The notes: generated by a model from the sequence alone, not told the origin. A DNA stretch of 64,000 bases from Hofstenia miamia (GCA_004352715.1 SCFE01000031.1:1003960-1067959); one strand, 5' to 3'. Numbered from the stretch's first letter, positions 33,088-47,651 are shown. A program made the numbers and translations.

Positions 33088-33515
33088 AGATTTTCCATAT
33101 TGTGGTAACATATAAAGTTATTAAATAGAATATGGAGGATAAATTCACATTAAGATTGAAGTTTTTAGTATTTATAGGCACTTGCTTGAAAGTTTTTTAC
33201 TTGCATTAAGTGCCCTGCTGCATTCACAAAATCTTAATCACTCTAAACAAATTGCAATGCAAATTCTCTTTCAGGGTGTAGTTGCTGCCATTTAAATTAG
33301 ATTCTTGATTCAGTTTAATCTTTTGTGTCCTAGGAATAATATTTTGAATACTTGCAACTGTCACAATCAGCATATTCATATTTCCTGTGGCAATTTTTCA
33401 TTGAGCACAAATTGCAAATGCCATGCTCATATGTGGAGATTCTGCCAAATAATCAGAAACTGAAATTTGAATGAAACTGAATAATACTTCTCATACTTGT
33501 GCAAATTTATGATGG
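33088..33515 (+). repeat. 428-bp dispersed repeat, copy 1
   Basis: Matches 44673-45100 base for base on reading, in the same orientation, at a constant offset of 11585. The right edge abuts a (TA)n tract. No open frame or transposon end is visible. Confidence 0.9.

Positions 33516-33518
<3 letters not shown>

Positions 33519-33550
<32 letters not shown>
33519..33550. repeat. (TA)n microsatellite
   Basis: Uninterrupted TA repeat directly next to the 428-bp repeat. Confidence 0.95.
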
Positions 33551-33554
<4 letters not shown>

Positions 33555-34114
33555 GATATGTGGCATTTTGTATGAAAATCTACATAGATAGCATAATCTT
33601 TGTAGACCTGTGAAATAGATTGCAGCACTTTGTACTAGGCTTTTTTGTATATGAAAACTATATTTTAAAAACATTATTACACATAATAAATAATGCCTTT
33701 AATATCAAAATAAGACAGCAGAAGAACAATAGAAGTAGTTTTATTTACTAAACAAGCATCCATAACAAAAAGAAATAAAAAGTTTCTTAAGAAGTTCTTT
33801 TTCAAAGTCTTCATTGTATTTTGCTTTTTTGATCTGTCATCACTCATTTCAAAAATATAAAAATATAGTTAAGCAAGAGTTAATCACATAAAACATTATA
33901 TAAAAACATTACAAGAACTTGAAAAACACATGTGGGAAAAAACAAAGTTACAAATCCCCATTATCTATGTAAACTGTAGAAAGCACCATTTACCTATGCA
34001 AACATGAGAAAACAAATTTATTCTCACCGGTATAGAAAGAAGCCTTTGTGCTACAAAAGTGATTCATGCAATTTTGTTAGATTTCATTGTTTTCATTGGG
34101 AGAAAATTGAAAAG

Positions 34115-34185
34115 CAGTGCTTTGTACTATAGGCAAGGCAGCACATTGTACACCACATTTTCACATTTTATAGTACAAAGCACTG
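34115..34185. repeat. 71-bp hairpin with perfect 17-bp arms
   Basis: CAGTGCTTTGTACTATA (34115-34131) is the exact complement of TATAGTACAAAGCACTG (34169-34185), with a loop of about 37 bp. A related string, CAGCACTTTGTACTA, occurs near 33624. It may be a minimal MITE. Confidence 0.8.
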
Positions 34186-34188
34186 ATA

Positions 34189-34192
<4 letters not shown>

Positions 34193-34235
<43 letters not shown>
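34193..34235. repeat. (TA)n microsatellite
   Basis: TA repeat immediately after the 71-bp hairpin. Confidence 0.95.
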
Positions 34236-34238
<3 letters not shown>

Positions 34239-34559
34239 GTGCAAACAGAAGGTTCCTTTAATTGCATTTAATTTACATCATTACATAGATCATGTTATTA
34301 AATATAATATCAGTTCACAGAATGTGTATAACACTCTCAATTTCAATTCCATGAATTGCTGATTGATTGTCAAGGCAATGATAGAGTTATTTACACATGC
34401 ACTGTGGTGAAGTTGAAGTTTTTACAAGGAAAGAAACCACTGCACTTGAGTTGTGAACTGTTGGTTGTTTCTGGTTATATTGCTCCTTCTAAATTACAAC
34501 CAAGGTTGAGTAACTTCTGGAAAAGCCACTTTATAGGACATTTGAAGAATTTGCAAACA

Positions 34560-35110
34560 ATACTAATGTATCAGTAGGCAGTAATAACCAAATCTTCACC
34601 CAACAACAGAAAAAGCAGAACAAGTTTTCAAAGTGGCTTCAACATATTTTGTTTGAAGAACAACCACATGTTCAAACTGCTTCCAAACACTTGAAAAGAC
34701 ATTGCACTGAAGGTAATGGCTTCTTATTCAGGATAGTGGCCAGTAATGAAACATAGGTAATCAGAGCTTAAGAATCAGTTTGATAAATGGAGTTCACAAA
34801 GTCATCATATCCGCAGAAAACTGTGAGAAAACAAGGCTCAGTCAAGGTGATGCACATTATGTACCACTGTAAATTGAATATACTAAAAAGCAGTTTCTGC
34901 AGAGCAAACTTAGTTAAGAGTTGCTCTAGTCAGATTCATATTGTTGCATGATAATGGGCCTGAACACTGTTAGTAGACAGTGGTAAATCTTCTTGATGAC
35001 TGGACTGGGATATCTTAGAGCATCCATTCAATTCATCAGATTTGTCATGCTGTGACATCTTTGTCTTTCCCTAACCATTGAAATGTTTGCATGGCCATAG
35101 ATTTTATATT
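34560..35110 (+). pseudogene. Mariner-type transposase relic
   Basis: The + strand, with frame changes, reads SHHIRRKLRENKAQSR, then FILLHDNGPEHC, VVNLLDDWTGIS, a degraded HPPYSPDLAPSD-like block (SIHQICHAVTSLSFP) and NVCMA. The order LLHDNARPH, W-x-DILEHP, SPDLAPSDYHLF is the mariner catalytic signature. No complete frame remains. Confidence 0.6.
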
Positions 35111-35524
35111 ACAGAAGATATTTTTGAAGCATACAACACATAAATTGCAAAAGTGCAAGAATATTGACAGTGACTATGTGGAATAGGCCAATGTTAAACA
35201 CTGTTATATAATAATTGTTATTTATTTTTGAATTAATACTGAAATTGTGAGCCACTGAACAGAAATTTTGAAGTGCACCTTGTACACACATACATGTTAT
35301 ATCAATGTTTTGTACAATCTTGATGGTCTGTGCACTGTGAAATATAATTCATATCAGCACAGTATATGCTTTTTGATGGTTGATATATGTGTACATATAT
35401 CTACCATAAAAATTGTTTAGAGAGTTTTAGTGTTTATAAAACATTATCACTTTTCTGAAAAAGTATGATTTTGAAAAAATTTGTTTGCATACATTTTATA
35501 AAAGCTGAAATATTTTTAGTGCTG

Positions 35525-35736
35525 TTTGTGTATTGCATAATAGAATATACAATAGGCACCTGCCTTTTATATGTAACATGAAATTTTGGTTGAAAATGTA
35601 ACTTCATAAAAATTTTGGGTGTTTACACTATTTGTGTATTGCATAATAGAATATACAATAGGCACCTGCCTTTTATATGTAACATGAAATTTTGGGTGAA
35701 AATGTAACTTCATAAAAATTTTGGGTGTTTACACTC
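35525..35736 (+). repeat. 106-bp tandem duplication
   Basis: Two adjacent units, starting TTTGTGTATTGCATAATAG at 35525 and 35631, differ by one visible base (TTGGTT versus TTGGGT). Confidence 0.95.
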
Positions 35737-35739
35737 TGT

Positions 35740-36547
35740 AAAGTTTTTTGAATCTAAAGCAAAAGATGAATAATTGACTACTGAATTTATTGCTAAGAGA
35801 TGGGGTTAAAAGGACCACAGTCCCTGGTTGAATGAGATAACAGATATACCATTTAGGATATCTTTTTAAATATAATTTAAATAGCTAAGCTATAATATCT
35901 AAAATATATCTTAATTTGAAGCATGACCCAAGAAATATCACATTAAGATGTTTATTATTTGACATGCTTTGAAAATCAAACAAAAAATCATTAGTGTGTT
36001 TTTCATGTTCTATGTGTGGTAAACACATATAAAAAAGTTTGAATTAGATACTTAAGAAACAAAGAAAAGCATCTGAAATACATCACAAAATTGATAAGAA
36101 CATGCTATCAATTATTTGCCCTAAGCCATCTTCAAAACTTTTAATGCAGGATTGGTCAGATGGTAATTAGTGTTCTGAATTAACTGTTCTTCACATGTTC
36201 TGCAAATATGGTACATTTTGTCAAAGATGGGTTAAAGCCCCTATCATATTCAGGCAAGAATTGCTCAGGTAATGAGATGATTTATTTGATAAATGGAAAA
36301 TGACAATATACAGTGATAAATGCAAATTCAGGCTCAAATGAAATCAATTATTTTCCCTCGATAACCAAAGGAAACTAAAAACATGTGTAATCAAAAGTAT
36401 TATGCCTTAACTCTTATGGATAAACAAGACCACTTATATTTTTTTGGCACTATTTTGTCCTACAGTATATGAATCTTGCACTGTGAAATAAGAGCAAACC
36501 TCAATGTATTCAAAATCTCATGTAGTATTTTCTACATTTTCTTGAAG

Positions 36548-36593
<46 letters not shown>

Positions 36594-37186
36594 CTTGTTT
36601 TGAATGGTTCTACAACATAGCTATTAGTCAAATATTTAAATATGTTTACTGTTACATGTCTACTTTACTTTAATGTGATTTTTTATGCATTAAATTTAGA
36701 TCTGAAGCAGCATTAAGGGAGTGCTTGACAAATTTGCAATTGGATAAAATTTTAAAATAACTGTGAATGTATTGAAAAATCCTAAGCATTTAAAAATTAA
36801 TTTTAATTCATTTTTTTGTTTTTAATATATTAATACTTTAGAATGTATACCTTTACTAATTTTTTTGAAATGAGAAAATTTCTAAAATCCTATTTACTGC
36901 ATTTTCAATTTTCAATTTTAATGAATTACCTCATATAAATGTAATGAACATTGGACACAAGGGGGCTAATCAGAAAAATTCTGGTTTAAAATCAAGCTAT
37001 TTATCCCTCTGTGTTTGAAGATAGAAATAAAATAGATAAAAGTTCAACCAAGAGTTTAATTACTTTTCATTGGCAACCTATAAGAGACTTTTTGAAATTG
37101 TTAACTAAATACATTTCAAATTACATGTAATAAGAAAATATTAACAAATCTCCTAGAATTATCATAAGAGTTAAAAGAAACCATAG
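35740..37186. other. Gene-free AT-rich stretch
   Basis: No coding signal recognised. It contains a (TA)n tract at 36553-36590. Confidence 0.5.
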
Positions 37187-38004
37187 CCAGATAACAATTT
37201 AAGGGCTAAACAACGTTGTTTTGGATTGTTATGTGGTTGTTTTATGTGTCAAAAACAACGTTGTTTTAATGTCAAAATGGTACCATTTCATTGGTTGAAA
37301 CAACGTTGCTTCAACAACATCACATTAGGTTGATTTTGGTTGTTTTTATGAATGAAACAGCACTATTTTGAGGTCATAACAACGTTGTTTTATGTTTTCA
37401 CATTATTGTTTTACCATTATTTTAAATACAAAATAAAATTTTATATTTCTAAGCTGTTCAAACATTGCTGTTTAAACAAACACAAGCCCAGCAAAGGGCA
37501 AACCACTATCTTTGAGATACTGTTTGTTGAACATATTTAATACAAACATTTGTTAAAGATGTAAATGAAAGGCTTGTATATAAATGAAAACAATGAGCAT
37601 AAAAATCTGCCAAATTTAACACAAATTTTAAAATCTTAAATTAAGCACAATTTTGAAATAGTACCTTCTTAAGTCGTGGAAAATCTCTTCAGCTCAATTG
37701 TAACATATGTTATTTAACAGTCAATATTAAGGTGTCTAAATATTCATGAATAAATTATTTTGAAAATTCACTTAAGTGGTATATTATAATTGTTCACAAA
37801 TTAAAAATTTCAAAAAAGGTTCTGCAAATCCTTTTTGATATAAAATGATCTAGTAATAAAAATAACAAAGTGAGTTTTATTTGCAAGCATCTGCTCACTG
37901 ATTATTTTTACTAAAGTTGTTATTATGATGTTAGTGGTTGCTGCAACAACCAAAAGTATAAAACAACTATAAACAACGTAAAAACAACCAAAATTGTTAT
38001 CTGG
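37187..38004. mobile_element. Putative TIR element with AACAACGTTGTT motifs
   Basis: CCAGATAACAATTT at 37187-37200 has its exact complement at 37991-38004. Subterminal DNA at both ends is packed with GGTTGTTT and CAACGTTG motifs; the palindrome AACAACGTTGTT or close forms appear near 37210, 37255, 37303 and 37379. There is no transposase frame and no clear target duplication, so family and exact ends are uncertain. Confidence 0.55.
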
Positions 38005-38583
38005 GAGGTTTGAAAAATTATTTTTCAAAAGTGTGTGCTTTATGTTTCTACTGCAATCAGGGACCTTAATATATTAATGTACTTGTCACAATAAAATACC
38101 ATAGGATGCTTTGATACAAGGAAGTAATAACAAACATTCGTTTAATGATTCTTGGCTACTGCAAGGCTAAGTAAATATTTAGTAGGCCTTGGTTACAGCA
38201 ACAACAAATGTTTTGCAATTTCTGCTTGTTTTTATGTATATAATTTGCCTGTCTGTACAAACTACTTATAGAAATTGCGTGAAATTTGCATTTTATCTAA
38301 ATTCTTTTTTCCTAGTGATGATGTGAACTGATTTTCTGTTTATAAATATATTTAAGGTTGCAGGCCATGTGCAAAGTACAACTTATAAGCAGGATTGAAA
38401 ATAAACTCTAACAAGTTGCTTTCAAAATAGTGTGAATTTTCGGCAACTATTTTGCGCCTATACTTACGCATGCATGACACAATTCTACATTTTTTTACAA
38501 ATTAAGTAAAAGCATTAACGAAAATGTATGAAATAAAAATCAAAAGTTAAACTACATTTTTGCAACGAATTTCAGATTAAGTG

Positions 38584-38722
38584 CCAATGAATTTCGGAAA
38601 TGCGACAATAAATTTCGGATAAGATGTTGTTGGAATTTCATTAGCATCTTGTCCGACATCTATTGTAACAAATTCAAATGACCAATTTCCGAAATTCCTT
38701 GTCACTTTTCGAAATTCATTGG
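38584..38722. mobile_element. Small foldback element (139 bp)
   Basis: The left arm begins CCAATGAATTTCGGAAA. The complement of the right end begins CCAATGAATTTCGAAAA, and both continue with GACAA and AATTTCGGA. AATTTCGG-like units also repeat about every 22 bp into the left flank. Confidence 0.6.
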
Positions 38723-38729
38723 AAAAAGG

Positions 38730-41700
38730 TGTAGTAAGATCAATAAATATCTAGTATATTAGGTAAATTGCTAGATTAAAAAATCATAAATTAGATTCAG
38801 ATAATCAAAACTCCACATAATTTTTGGATATGTAATGGGCGAACAAACAAATAATGATACACAATATAATTTTAACTGTAATTTTTGTTGGTATTTTCTG
38901 TTATTTTGCATTTCCTGCAGTAAGAGTGTGGAATCGTAGAACATCGAAGAACTTCATTGTTGTTTGTGACAAAAAAGCACTATGGAAGTAAATTCTTGCT
39001 TTTAAAGCGAATGTTTTAGTTTCAAATAGATGTACTTTTGATGTAAGTGTGGATAAATTTGGACCCTTTGAATATTATAATGAAGTATAGCAACTTTGTA
39101 AGAGCTTGCTTGGTTTTCTTAATGCTAAGCCTTTATCATTAGGGATATAATTAGAAATATAATTAAACACATTGATACCAATTTCTCATTTAGAACACAC
39201 ACACACACATATTTATATATGATAAAAGACTAAGTGCATAATTGGGTACTATAGCTGGTTAAAAAGCATAAAATTTTAAATTTTTACAATTCAAAACTAT
39301 GCGTGAACTTCACCATCATTTACTGACATTAAAAATGAAAACATACAATTTGTGCAACTTCTCAAGACCCAACAGAATTTTTTATAAATTTTAATTATTT
39401 CATTATCTTAGCCCAAAGTAATGGGCAATTGTGTGAAATTGTATCAAATTTCTCAACAAAATAGGATTATTTTGGAAACAACGATATTTTTGTGTAATAT
39501 TTTTCCAATAAAATTTGCACTAAATTGAATACATTATGTATTTTAAATTATTGGATTTCATTGTGCACTACAATGAAGAATTGTTGTTTTAATGATATAG
39601 GATTAATTAAAGTACAAAGTCTTCACATAAAATATGAATGTGTGCCTACTCGTCAAAATAAATAAAATTCAAGAAAACAAACATCCCAAAATGTAAAAAT
39701 CTTGCTAAAATCAATGAAATTTTAAAATTACGAACAATTTCGCTGGGTTTTGAGAAGTGTTTCTTGTAATTTTGGAAAAGGTGCATGAAGTCGGACCATA
39801 TTAGTGAATTAGAATACAATAATTTGATGCACCCTATTGGGTACAAAAGAATTTGGTTTTTGCACCACTTTAACGAACTATTTTTATTTAAGAGGTGGCC
39901 TGGGTCCCCTCTGTATCTGCCCTTGATGTATATTAAACTTCGATGACCATCCAATTTTGTACATCTTTAATAATAGTTCAATCATTCTACCATTAGCAAT
40001 AAAAAATGTACTAAATTGGTGAAACATATATTCACTTGGAAGTGATAAATGTTTTACATATATACATTTTAAAAACATGAGTTTTGTTACAAGATTACAT
40101 TTTTTAATGTGCTCTTAGTTTGAGGACATATTGATACGAATATCCTTACTGCTACTTGAGTATTCCTTTTTGGTATTCACAACAATTGATTGCAAAGTAT
40201 TTTGATAAATTGCAATAGACGTTAATAAATTTGCATGTTATGGGGTGCTTTCTCAGCACAACTTTAAGAAATAATGTTATATCTTTGAAAGAAGATTTGG
40301 CCTCAAAAATATATTAGGAAAACGAATAGTTGGAAATGGAATAATTCATTTTATTAATTTCTACCTGCGATTTTAATAAGTTGTTCCGTAAGAATTAATT
40401 TTATACATCCAACATTAATTGGGCATACAATGGGTATATTTGTGCTTATCTATATGCAAAATTGTGTTGTGAGAACATTAATTTTTCAAATATTTTTAGT
40501 ACACGGGTCAAATCAGTGCACCTTATGACGTCAGAGCTCCTGAATATCAAAGTTATTTATTCTATTAGTATTCAGCCATATGTAGGCCATAGTCCTGTCA
40601 AGCTTCGCTGCTTGGTGATGAATATCATTGATTCCTTAGTTCCCTTTTTGCATACGCCAGTATCAAAAATACCAATATTTCTAATGTAAAATCAAAACAT
40701 TATCTAAAACAAAATGTAACAATGTGAATCTTCACAGAAAAATTAACAAAATTTCAAAGCACTGATATTCATGAATGCTAGGTATTGCTCTAAACAATTC
40801 TGAATTTCACTTAAATTTCAAGGAAGAATTTGGGAATATACTAGTTTGAATTCTCCAATTCACTTAGAATTATATTCCAAAAATATCTTAATTTTATGTT
40901 TAAGAATGAATATAAAAATTTTAAGTAACTGTCTAGTTAAAAATAATAAATTTAGTAATCACACCGTCAGAAGTTAGTTATCGACTTGACAGCCAAATTT
41001 TGTTTACCTTAAGTGTAAATAAGGACGCCTAAATAAAATACGTGCTGTATCTTTGGGATAAACATAAAAAGTGATTTTAGATACAGCGACGTTTGATGTC
41101 TGTTGCAAGGACATCATTTTGTTTATGCAAAAAAATCTAATCAATGCAGAATTATGAAAGCTTTACCAGACTTTGATTTATTTCAAATTAGTTTTGTTTA
41201 AATAAAATTTCTTAAAAATCAATATGTAAGGAGGCGACATCAACTTTCAATCATGTAATCAATCTAAAATAGTAACTTTTCACTTTGAGGGTGGTTAATC
41301 TATATCTCTGACAAATATGTTTGAATAGAGAATTTGATTATAACCACTTGCAAGTAAGCACAAATTTCATCAGATTCACTAAAAATTACTGCTTGTGAAA
41401 GTACAGTTTATTGCAATTTTGCATATTTGTATTGCTAATTTTAAATTGAAGCATATTTATTGCCAGTGAATGACGGTTTGAGGGTACTTTTCGTTTTGAA
41501 AGACAGATGCAAAGTCTAATGATGAGATCATGTCAATGGAAATACCAATCATGTTATAGCTAAGCCCTGATTTTATTTACTGATGCTCCAAAATGAATAA
41601 AATATTGTAGGATTTTGGAAAAAACAGTTTGAAAAATTTTTGTAGGCGAATGTTCAACAGTAATACGACATTTTCAAAAGGAAGAAGCTGTTTTTGCATT

Positions 41701-44672
41701 TTACGAGAACATATTTAGTATTGCAAAATGGATACATGTATTTCAGATAGAGAGGGATTAATGAGACAAGGTTAGTCTGGAAGTTGTGCTTTGCAATTAT
41801 GGATAGGATGTGGTCTTAGCCGCTATTTATTTCAATGGCTGGAACATTCTTTGTATAGATGTAAGCATTCATTTGTATGAAACATTTCGTAGGAGGTTTC
41901 GAAAAATATATTGCAAAGTATGATTTCATTTCTTCATACCATCCAAGAACGACTAGAGTTTGCCATCATTATCAGAACCGTAACATATGAAAACAGGCAA
42001 TACTTTGACTTGTACAATGAGTACTCAAACGACTTTTTCAGAAATAAGTTTAGATCTTAAAGTGTTTTTATTACTTTTACATGGAGCTTTATGGTTTTCT
42101 ATGATTAGATTCCAGGAGAATTGGTTAAAGAAACTATCTGGCGTAGCTTTCTTTTGTAATTTAAATTACTTAGAAAATTCCAAAAAATCTCTGAAATTTT
42201 CCATGCCCAAACTATAAGAGGCTCACTGTTTTTGGCCTGACCCAAGCCCACAGCTCACGTACTGTCTCAAAATTGGTCTAGGCTGGCTCGGCAGCGGATC
42301 CAATTCGGCTGAATTGCTCAAACTAGGCTTGCAATCCTTAGTCAAATCTTCTTTCCCAATATAAATGTTCATTCCATTTTGATTTTTAAATGAAGTTTTT
42401 CTTGATATCCCCACACATTGGGATTCGCAATATTTCGATAAGTAACATGCTAAATTCTATTCGCGCTTGGAATTGGATATTCCCACTGCCTCATATCTGT
42501 AAATAGATGTCCCTCACTAGTACATCTATCGTGCTTTCAATATTATAACATATGCTGATTGTGAAGCATTTTGGGTCCTGAATATATAATGATAGTAAAA
42601 TTTTGGTCTAATTTTTTGTTTGAACAAGTGTGAATCAAACTCCTTTGGCATTGCAATTTACTGAAATTATAGCAAAAATTTGGGTCAAATACCTCCTATC
42701 AATAATTCCAGTCACAAAGAAAACTTTCTAATTTTATGAATAATAGTATTGTTTACTTATAAGAATTTGAAAATTTCACATGTCACATGTTACTGTCATA
42801 AGTTCTTCGAAGAGTGGACTCAGTTGAAAGTTTACTGATTAGGTTATGAGTAGCCTCGATATTTTAATGCTAGTAGTAATATCGGGCATGAAGATACATT
42901 TAACATTAATTAAATGTCACTACTGATAAAAAATTTTCTAAAGCACTATAAGGATACATCCCTACCAGAAATTTCTAGATCCGTCACTGATGCACATGGT
43001 ATGACATATGAGCTGAGCAAAAACTGTTTGGTTGCGTAAATTCGGAGAAATACAGTAAATCTGGTGGTAGTAAATTATATTTAAAATGCATAAAATTTAA
43101 TGAAAAAGCTTTTTTGTCTGCAAATACAAATAGCTGTTAACCCAATTAATTGACGCAACGATGGTCATTTAATCAATAGAGAATAGTGCGTGATAAAGTC
43201 GCTCTCCGGAGAAATGTATGAATATGCTTAATTAACTGAATGATGCAATTTGAGGAAAGTGGAATTGCAAATAATATACGCTCTTAACTCAACTATAAAA
43301 TTAACGCAACGTCTTTCCAGCTGGTAAAAGAAAAGTAACCAACAATTACAATACAGAAACAGTCCAGGGCGGTTTTGAAGGAGCAAAATTTAAGTACCGT
43401 GTGATGCAAGAAGCATTGACATAGACAAATGGTCAATATTTGCTTTTTCTGTCTTCGAAATGTTTACATGTTATATGTACTATTGCTCTTTAAACTGTAA
43501 TTAACTTATAATTCTTTGGTAAAAGTATTATGGACGCTAACATCTGAAATTAACATATAATTTTTAAGTAAAAATATTATGAACTCTAACATACTCATCC
43601 TTCTTTAGAATACTCTTACAGTGAATTAAGGTTTTCAATTTTGCCTCAATCTACTCTAGAAATATAACTACATTTGTAGAGTATTTTTACGGTTTCTATA
43701 CATCCACCAGTTCCCTTTCTTCTGCTCTAAACGTGAGGAGTAATACAGAAGACAGTACCACGCAGTCTGAATATAACCATGTAACTTCTTGTCATTGTTC
43801 CAGTCTAACTTGATAAATTGTTTAGGAAATCAGTGCCAATTTTGTTAGTAAGGATTAAATCTCCCAGATGTACACTACAAATTCAACGACAAACCAATGA
43901 TTTGTTGTGGGATGCAATAAAGTAGAATATGCATGCAGAACAAATCAAGTGCTTCACCCGCAATCATGATTTAGGTATGAGTACATATCTATTTTTGTTA
44001 TTTTAGTATAATAATGTGTTGAATGGAATATACTGCAAATATAGTATTTGAATAATTTTTCGTAATATTATAAATTTCAGTTTGAAAACATTAATATTTT
44101 CCGCAAAATTTCTCGAATATATATAATATTGCATTTTTAGATATTAATGTATCAACATAGTCTTAGGTTTCTATTATTTATATTTCATATAAATTGGGGA
44201 CATACCAATAATACCTTGACGCTTGTGTATCATTTACCGATCTTCTTTTGGCGTTCGACATTCAGATACGCACCACCTATTGGCATTTATCACTAAATCC
44301 TGATCACAAATGTATCTCTTATTTTTCTAGTTTACTTTGACAGCCGCTTCATATTTTATTAATTAGAATTTTTCTAGATCTACACTCAAATTTTCCCTGC
44401 ATTACTTACTTCTTCACTTGTCCTTTTTTTGTTTCTTTTCTTTTTCATCTTTTGTAAAATCTTGTCATACTTAGTCGTTTGCAGTTCTCTAGGCATCTTT
44501 CCTTCCTTTATTTTCATTATATAAAAACAATGACCTACATGAAATTATTGTTATCAAATACGGTTAGTGTTAGCAAGTCTTTCCCCATGGAACTGTTGCC
44601 AACTTAAACTTTAAAGATCTTTAAAGTTCTTTCAAGTTCTTATAAGAATTTTTAAAATTGTCACTATAATTA
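38730..44672. other. Long stretch without a recognised gene
   Basis: AT-rich, scattered short frames only. GC-rich patches occur at about 39885-39925 (reads GQIQRGPRPPL on the - strand) and 42225-42340; both look like ends of dispersed repeats. A short (AC)n lies near 39195. Confidence 0.5.
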
Positions 44673-45100
44673 AGATTTTCCATATTGTGGTAACATATAA
44701 AGTTATTAAATAGAATATGGAGGATAAATTCACATTAAGATTGAAGTTTTTAGTATTTATAGGCACTTGCTTGAAAGTTTTTTACTTGCATTAAGTGCCC
44801 TGCTGCATTCACAAAATCTTAATCACTCTAAACAAATTGCAATGCAAATTCTCTTTCAGGGTGTAGTTGCTGCCATTTAAATTAGATTCTTGATTCAGTT
44901 TAATCTTTTGTGTCCTAGGAATAATATTTTGAATACTTGCAACTGTCACAATCAGCATATTCATATTTCCTGTGGCAATTTTTCATTGAGCACAAATTGC
45001 AAATGCCATGCTCATATGTGGAGATTCTGCCAAATAATCAGAAACTGAAATTTGAATGAAACTGAATAATACTTCTCATACTTGTGCAAATTTATGATGG
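44673..45100 (+). repeat. 428-bp dispersed repeat, copy 2
   Basis: Identical on reading to 33088-33515, same orientation, with unrelated flanks on both sides. The lack of differences points to a recent copy or an assembly effect. Confidence 0.9.
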
Positions 45101-47651
45101 CAGTCATTGGCACACTATTTATATAGATCAATGGCTACTTATAGACTATGTGCATGTTTACAGCTTTCTCACAAATAAGGAATGCTGCTTCAAGAGGATT
45201 TAGTGTTATTAAATTCATCATTTTGTCTAGTAGTTTCTGTAAACGGTATTGCACTTATATATGCTAAACAAGTTATTAGTTTGTCCTTGTTGCAATTGAT
45301 ATCTAAAATGCTCCGTTTTGGAAGTTTTTTGTATAACAACTTTGTACATGTATATTTGTAGAATTAGATAATGGCGCGATCTAGATATCAGGAGTTGACT
45401 GGTATTTGCCAGACTGTAAGCGTATAAACATAAACAAAATAAAAATCTTAACTATTTAAGTGATCTTAAGCAGACATGAAAAAATTTCTTAATAAATTTA
45501 AAAAAAAACTGATTAAATTTCATAAATACCCTTGAAATTTCCGAGTGCTTAGAATCTAAATTTGGCAAAATTTTTAGCTTAGCCTTAAACTGCCTAGAAA
45601 TTTTTGGAAATTTTTACGGCTTCTTTGAGACAACTTTAGCGCTCAAAACTCTCAAACTAATAATGCTATCCAATATCTGTAACCACCACTGGATAGGAAA
45701 TGGCCTTCTCCCTCCTTTAATCTCAAAATCAAGTGAATATGTGAACCCATCCGGGTGCGAAGACAAAGTGTTTGAGGCTATGTGTTGCTCTCATAGGCTT
45801 TAGATATCCTGATTACCTGCACATTAGGAATAGTGACAATTTTAAACTTTTTTAAAAATCATATAATGTTCAATGAAAATTTGTGAATATTTCCAAATAC
45901 TTCAGCCACAAATCACACTTTTGTACAAGTTCACCAATAGTTGTGGCCAAATTTCAGGCCATTCAAATTTCATAATTAATCTTTAAGTAAATTTCTTGAA
46001 AATTTTGAGAAATGTGTATCTTTTATAAAGGACATGGGCAACTTAGGGTTAAGAACCTGCTATTGGCTTAAGCTTATAGACAATTTCAAACAAGATAATC
46101 AATTCCCACTAACGTTGAAGTTGTTCCAAATTATTTAATATTGGCATATCTAACATTCGAAATCACTACGGTTAATATATTGTGTAACAGTGATGCATTT
46201 GAAACATTGCAATGTGTGAATTGGCAGTTAAATACAACCAATAAATCGAAATCATTTGTAATAAACATGATAGAAATTTCCCAAACGAAAATTCACTCAC
46301 AAGAAAATTCCTAAATCTGACATTCCCAAGAAACACTTTTATTCTGAATCCAAGCTCACGTCCCCTTCTCGATTTTTATAATGCTGCGATGTAGAATAAG
46401 GTTTTGCAAATTTCAGTTGGGAGGAAATTCTTGAAAAGAAATTCTACTTGGAAATGTATGTAAGCATTTTACATGGAGATTTTCCTTGTGAACAAACTGC
46501 CGGCTTATTGATATACACATTATTCATTGTTAAAATTCTACAGATTTTTAAAAAAATGGGAAATCTTTATTATTTTAAGCGATGATTTTTATGTCATTTC
46601 ATAAAATACTTAATACTTTAATACAAAGATGGCCGTGTTACCAATCAATTGATAGGTTTGCTATAGTGAATTTTAAATGCCTTAGCGTGAATATTTTGGA
46701 AATATTACTATCATTTCTTGAATATGGAGTATAATAACGTCTAATACAATACTGTTCTTTCATATTGTTTATTGCAGAACAGAATATGTTTAATGTGTTT
46801 ATTGAAATGTCCTTCAGTATCATATTGGAATCAATAATTACTGTCAGTGTTCCAGCATCAACCGCAACATCTTGCAATGCGCTTGATAACGAGCAACATG
46901 TGAATTAGAAGTGTAAACCTCATTCTAGCCATTCGCTGAAATTCACTGTAATAATTTGACATTAATAAATAGATTTTAATTCACGAAATGCAAAGTTTCA
47001 CATAAAGGTACTAATCAAGGCCATCTATATATATATATATAGATATAGATGGCATTGGTACAACTAAATGGAGGTGTGATTTTAACACAAGATAGCCATG
47101 CACAACCTGGGTCATTTGAAAATTATCACAACTTAATAATATTACAATAATAAGGAATTATCAATCATTATTACAAAATGTAAATATAATAAAGAAAATA
47201 TTATATAAGCGGATTTCATATGACAATGATAAACTAAAAACAAATACATTAGCATTTTTCAAAAACCTATCAATTAATTTTTCAGTTTTATCTCTCTTAA
47301 GTCAAAACCTTACATTTCAAGATTTGCAAAAACAGATATATGTATTCAGATCATATAAATAATTATTTATTTAAAGTTGAACTCAATCAATGATATAAAA
47401 TTGTATTGACATAGCATTAAATTCAATTTTATTTTTTTTATAATCACAAATAGTCACTATAAAAGTTTGAACAACCATTATGAATTTTTCAATTTAAAAG
47501 ATCTCAGTTCTGCCAAAATTTTAAGTTAAATGCAAAACATGAATATATTGCATCAGCATAGAGATACAAAAATATTTCTCATGAAAGCTTAAAGTAATTT
47601 ACAAATATTAAATAATGAGGTATTTTTGTTTATTACTTTCTATATACTTTA

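Noticed and set aside
33519-34235. IYIYIY-type peptide tails over TA tracts
   Set aside because: Translation of (TA)n microsatellites, not protein.
35525-35736. Tandem 106-bp units as a CRISPR-like or satellite array
   Set aside because: Only two adjacent copies without spacers in an animal genome; a simple local duplication explains it.
46638-46877. 79-codon - strand frame starting MQDVAVDAG
   Set aside because: No family recognised, no convincing splice sites, and AT-rich chance frames of this length are common here.
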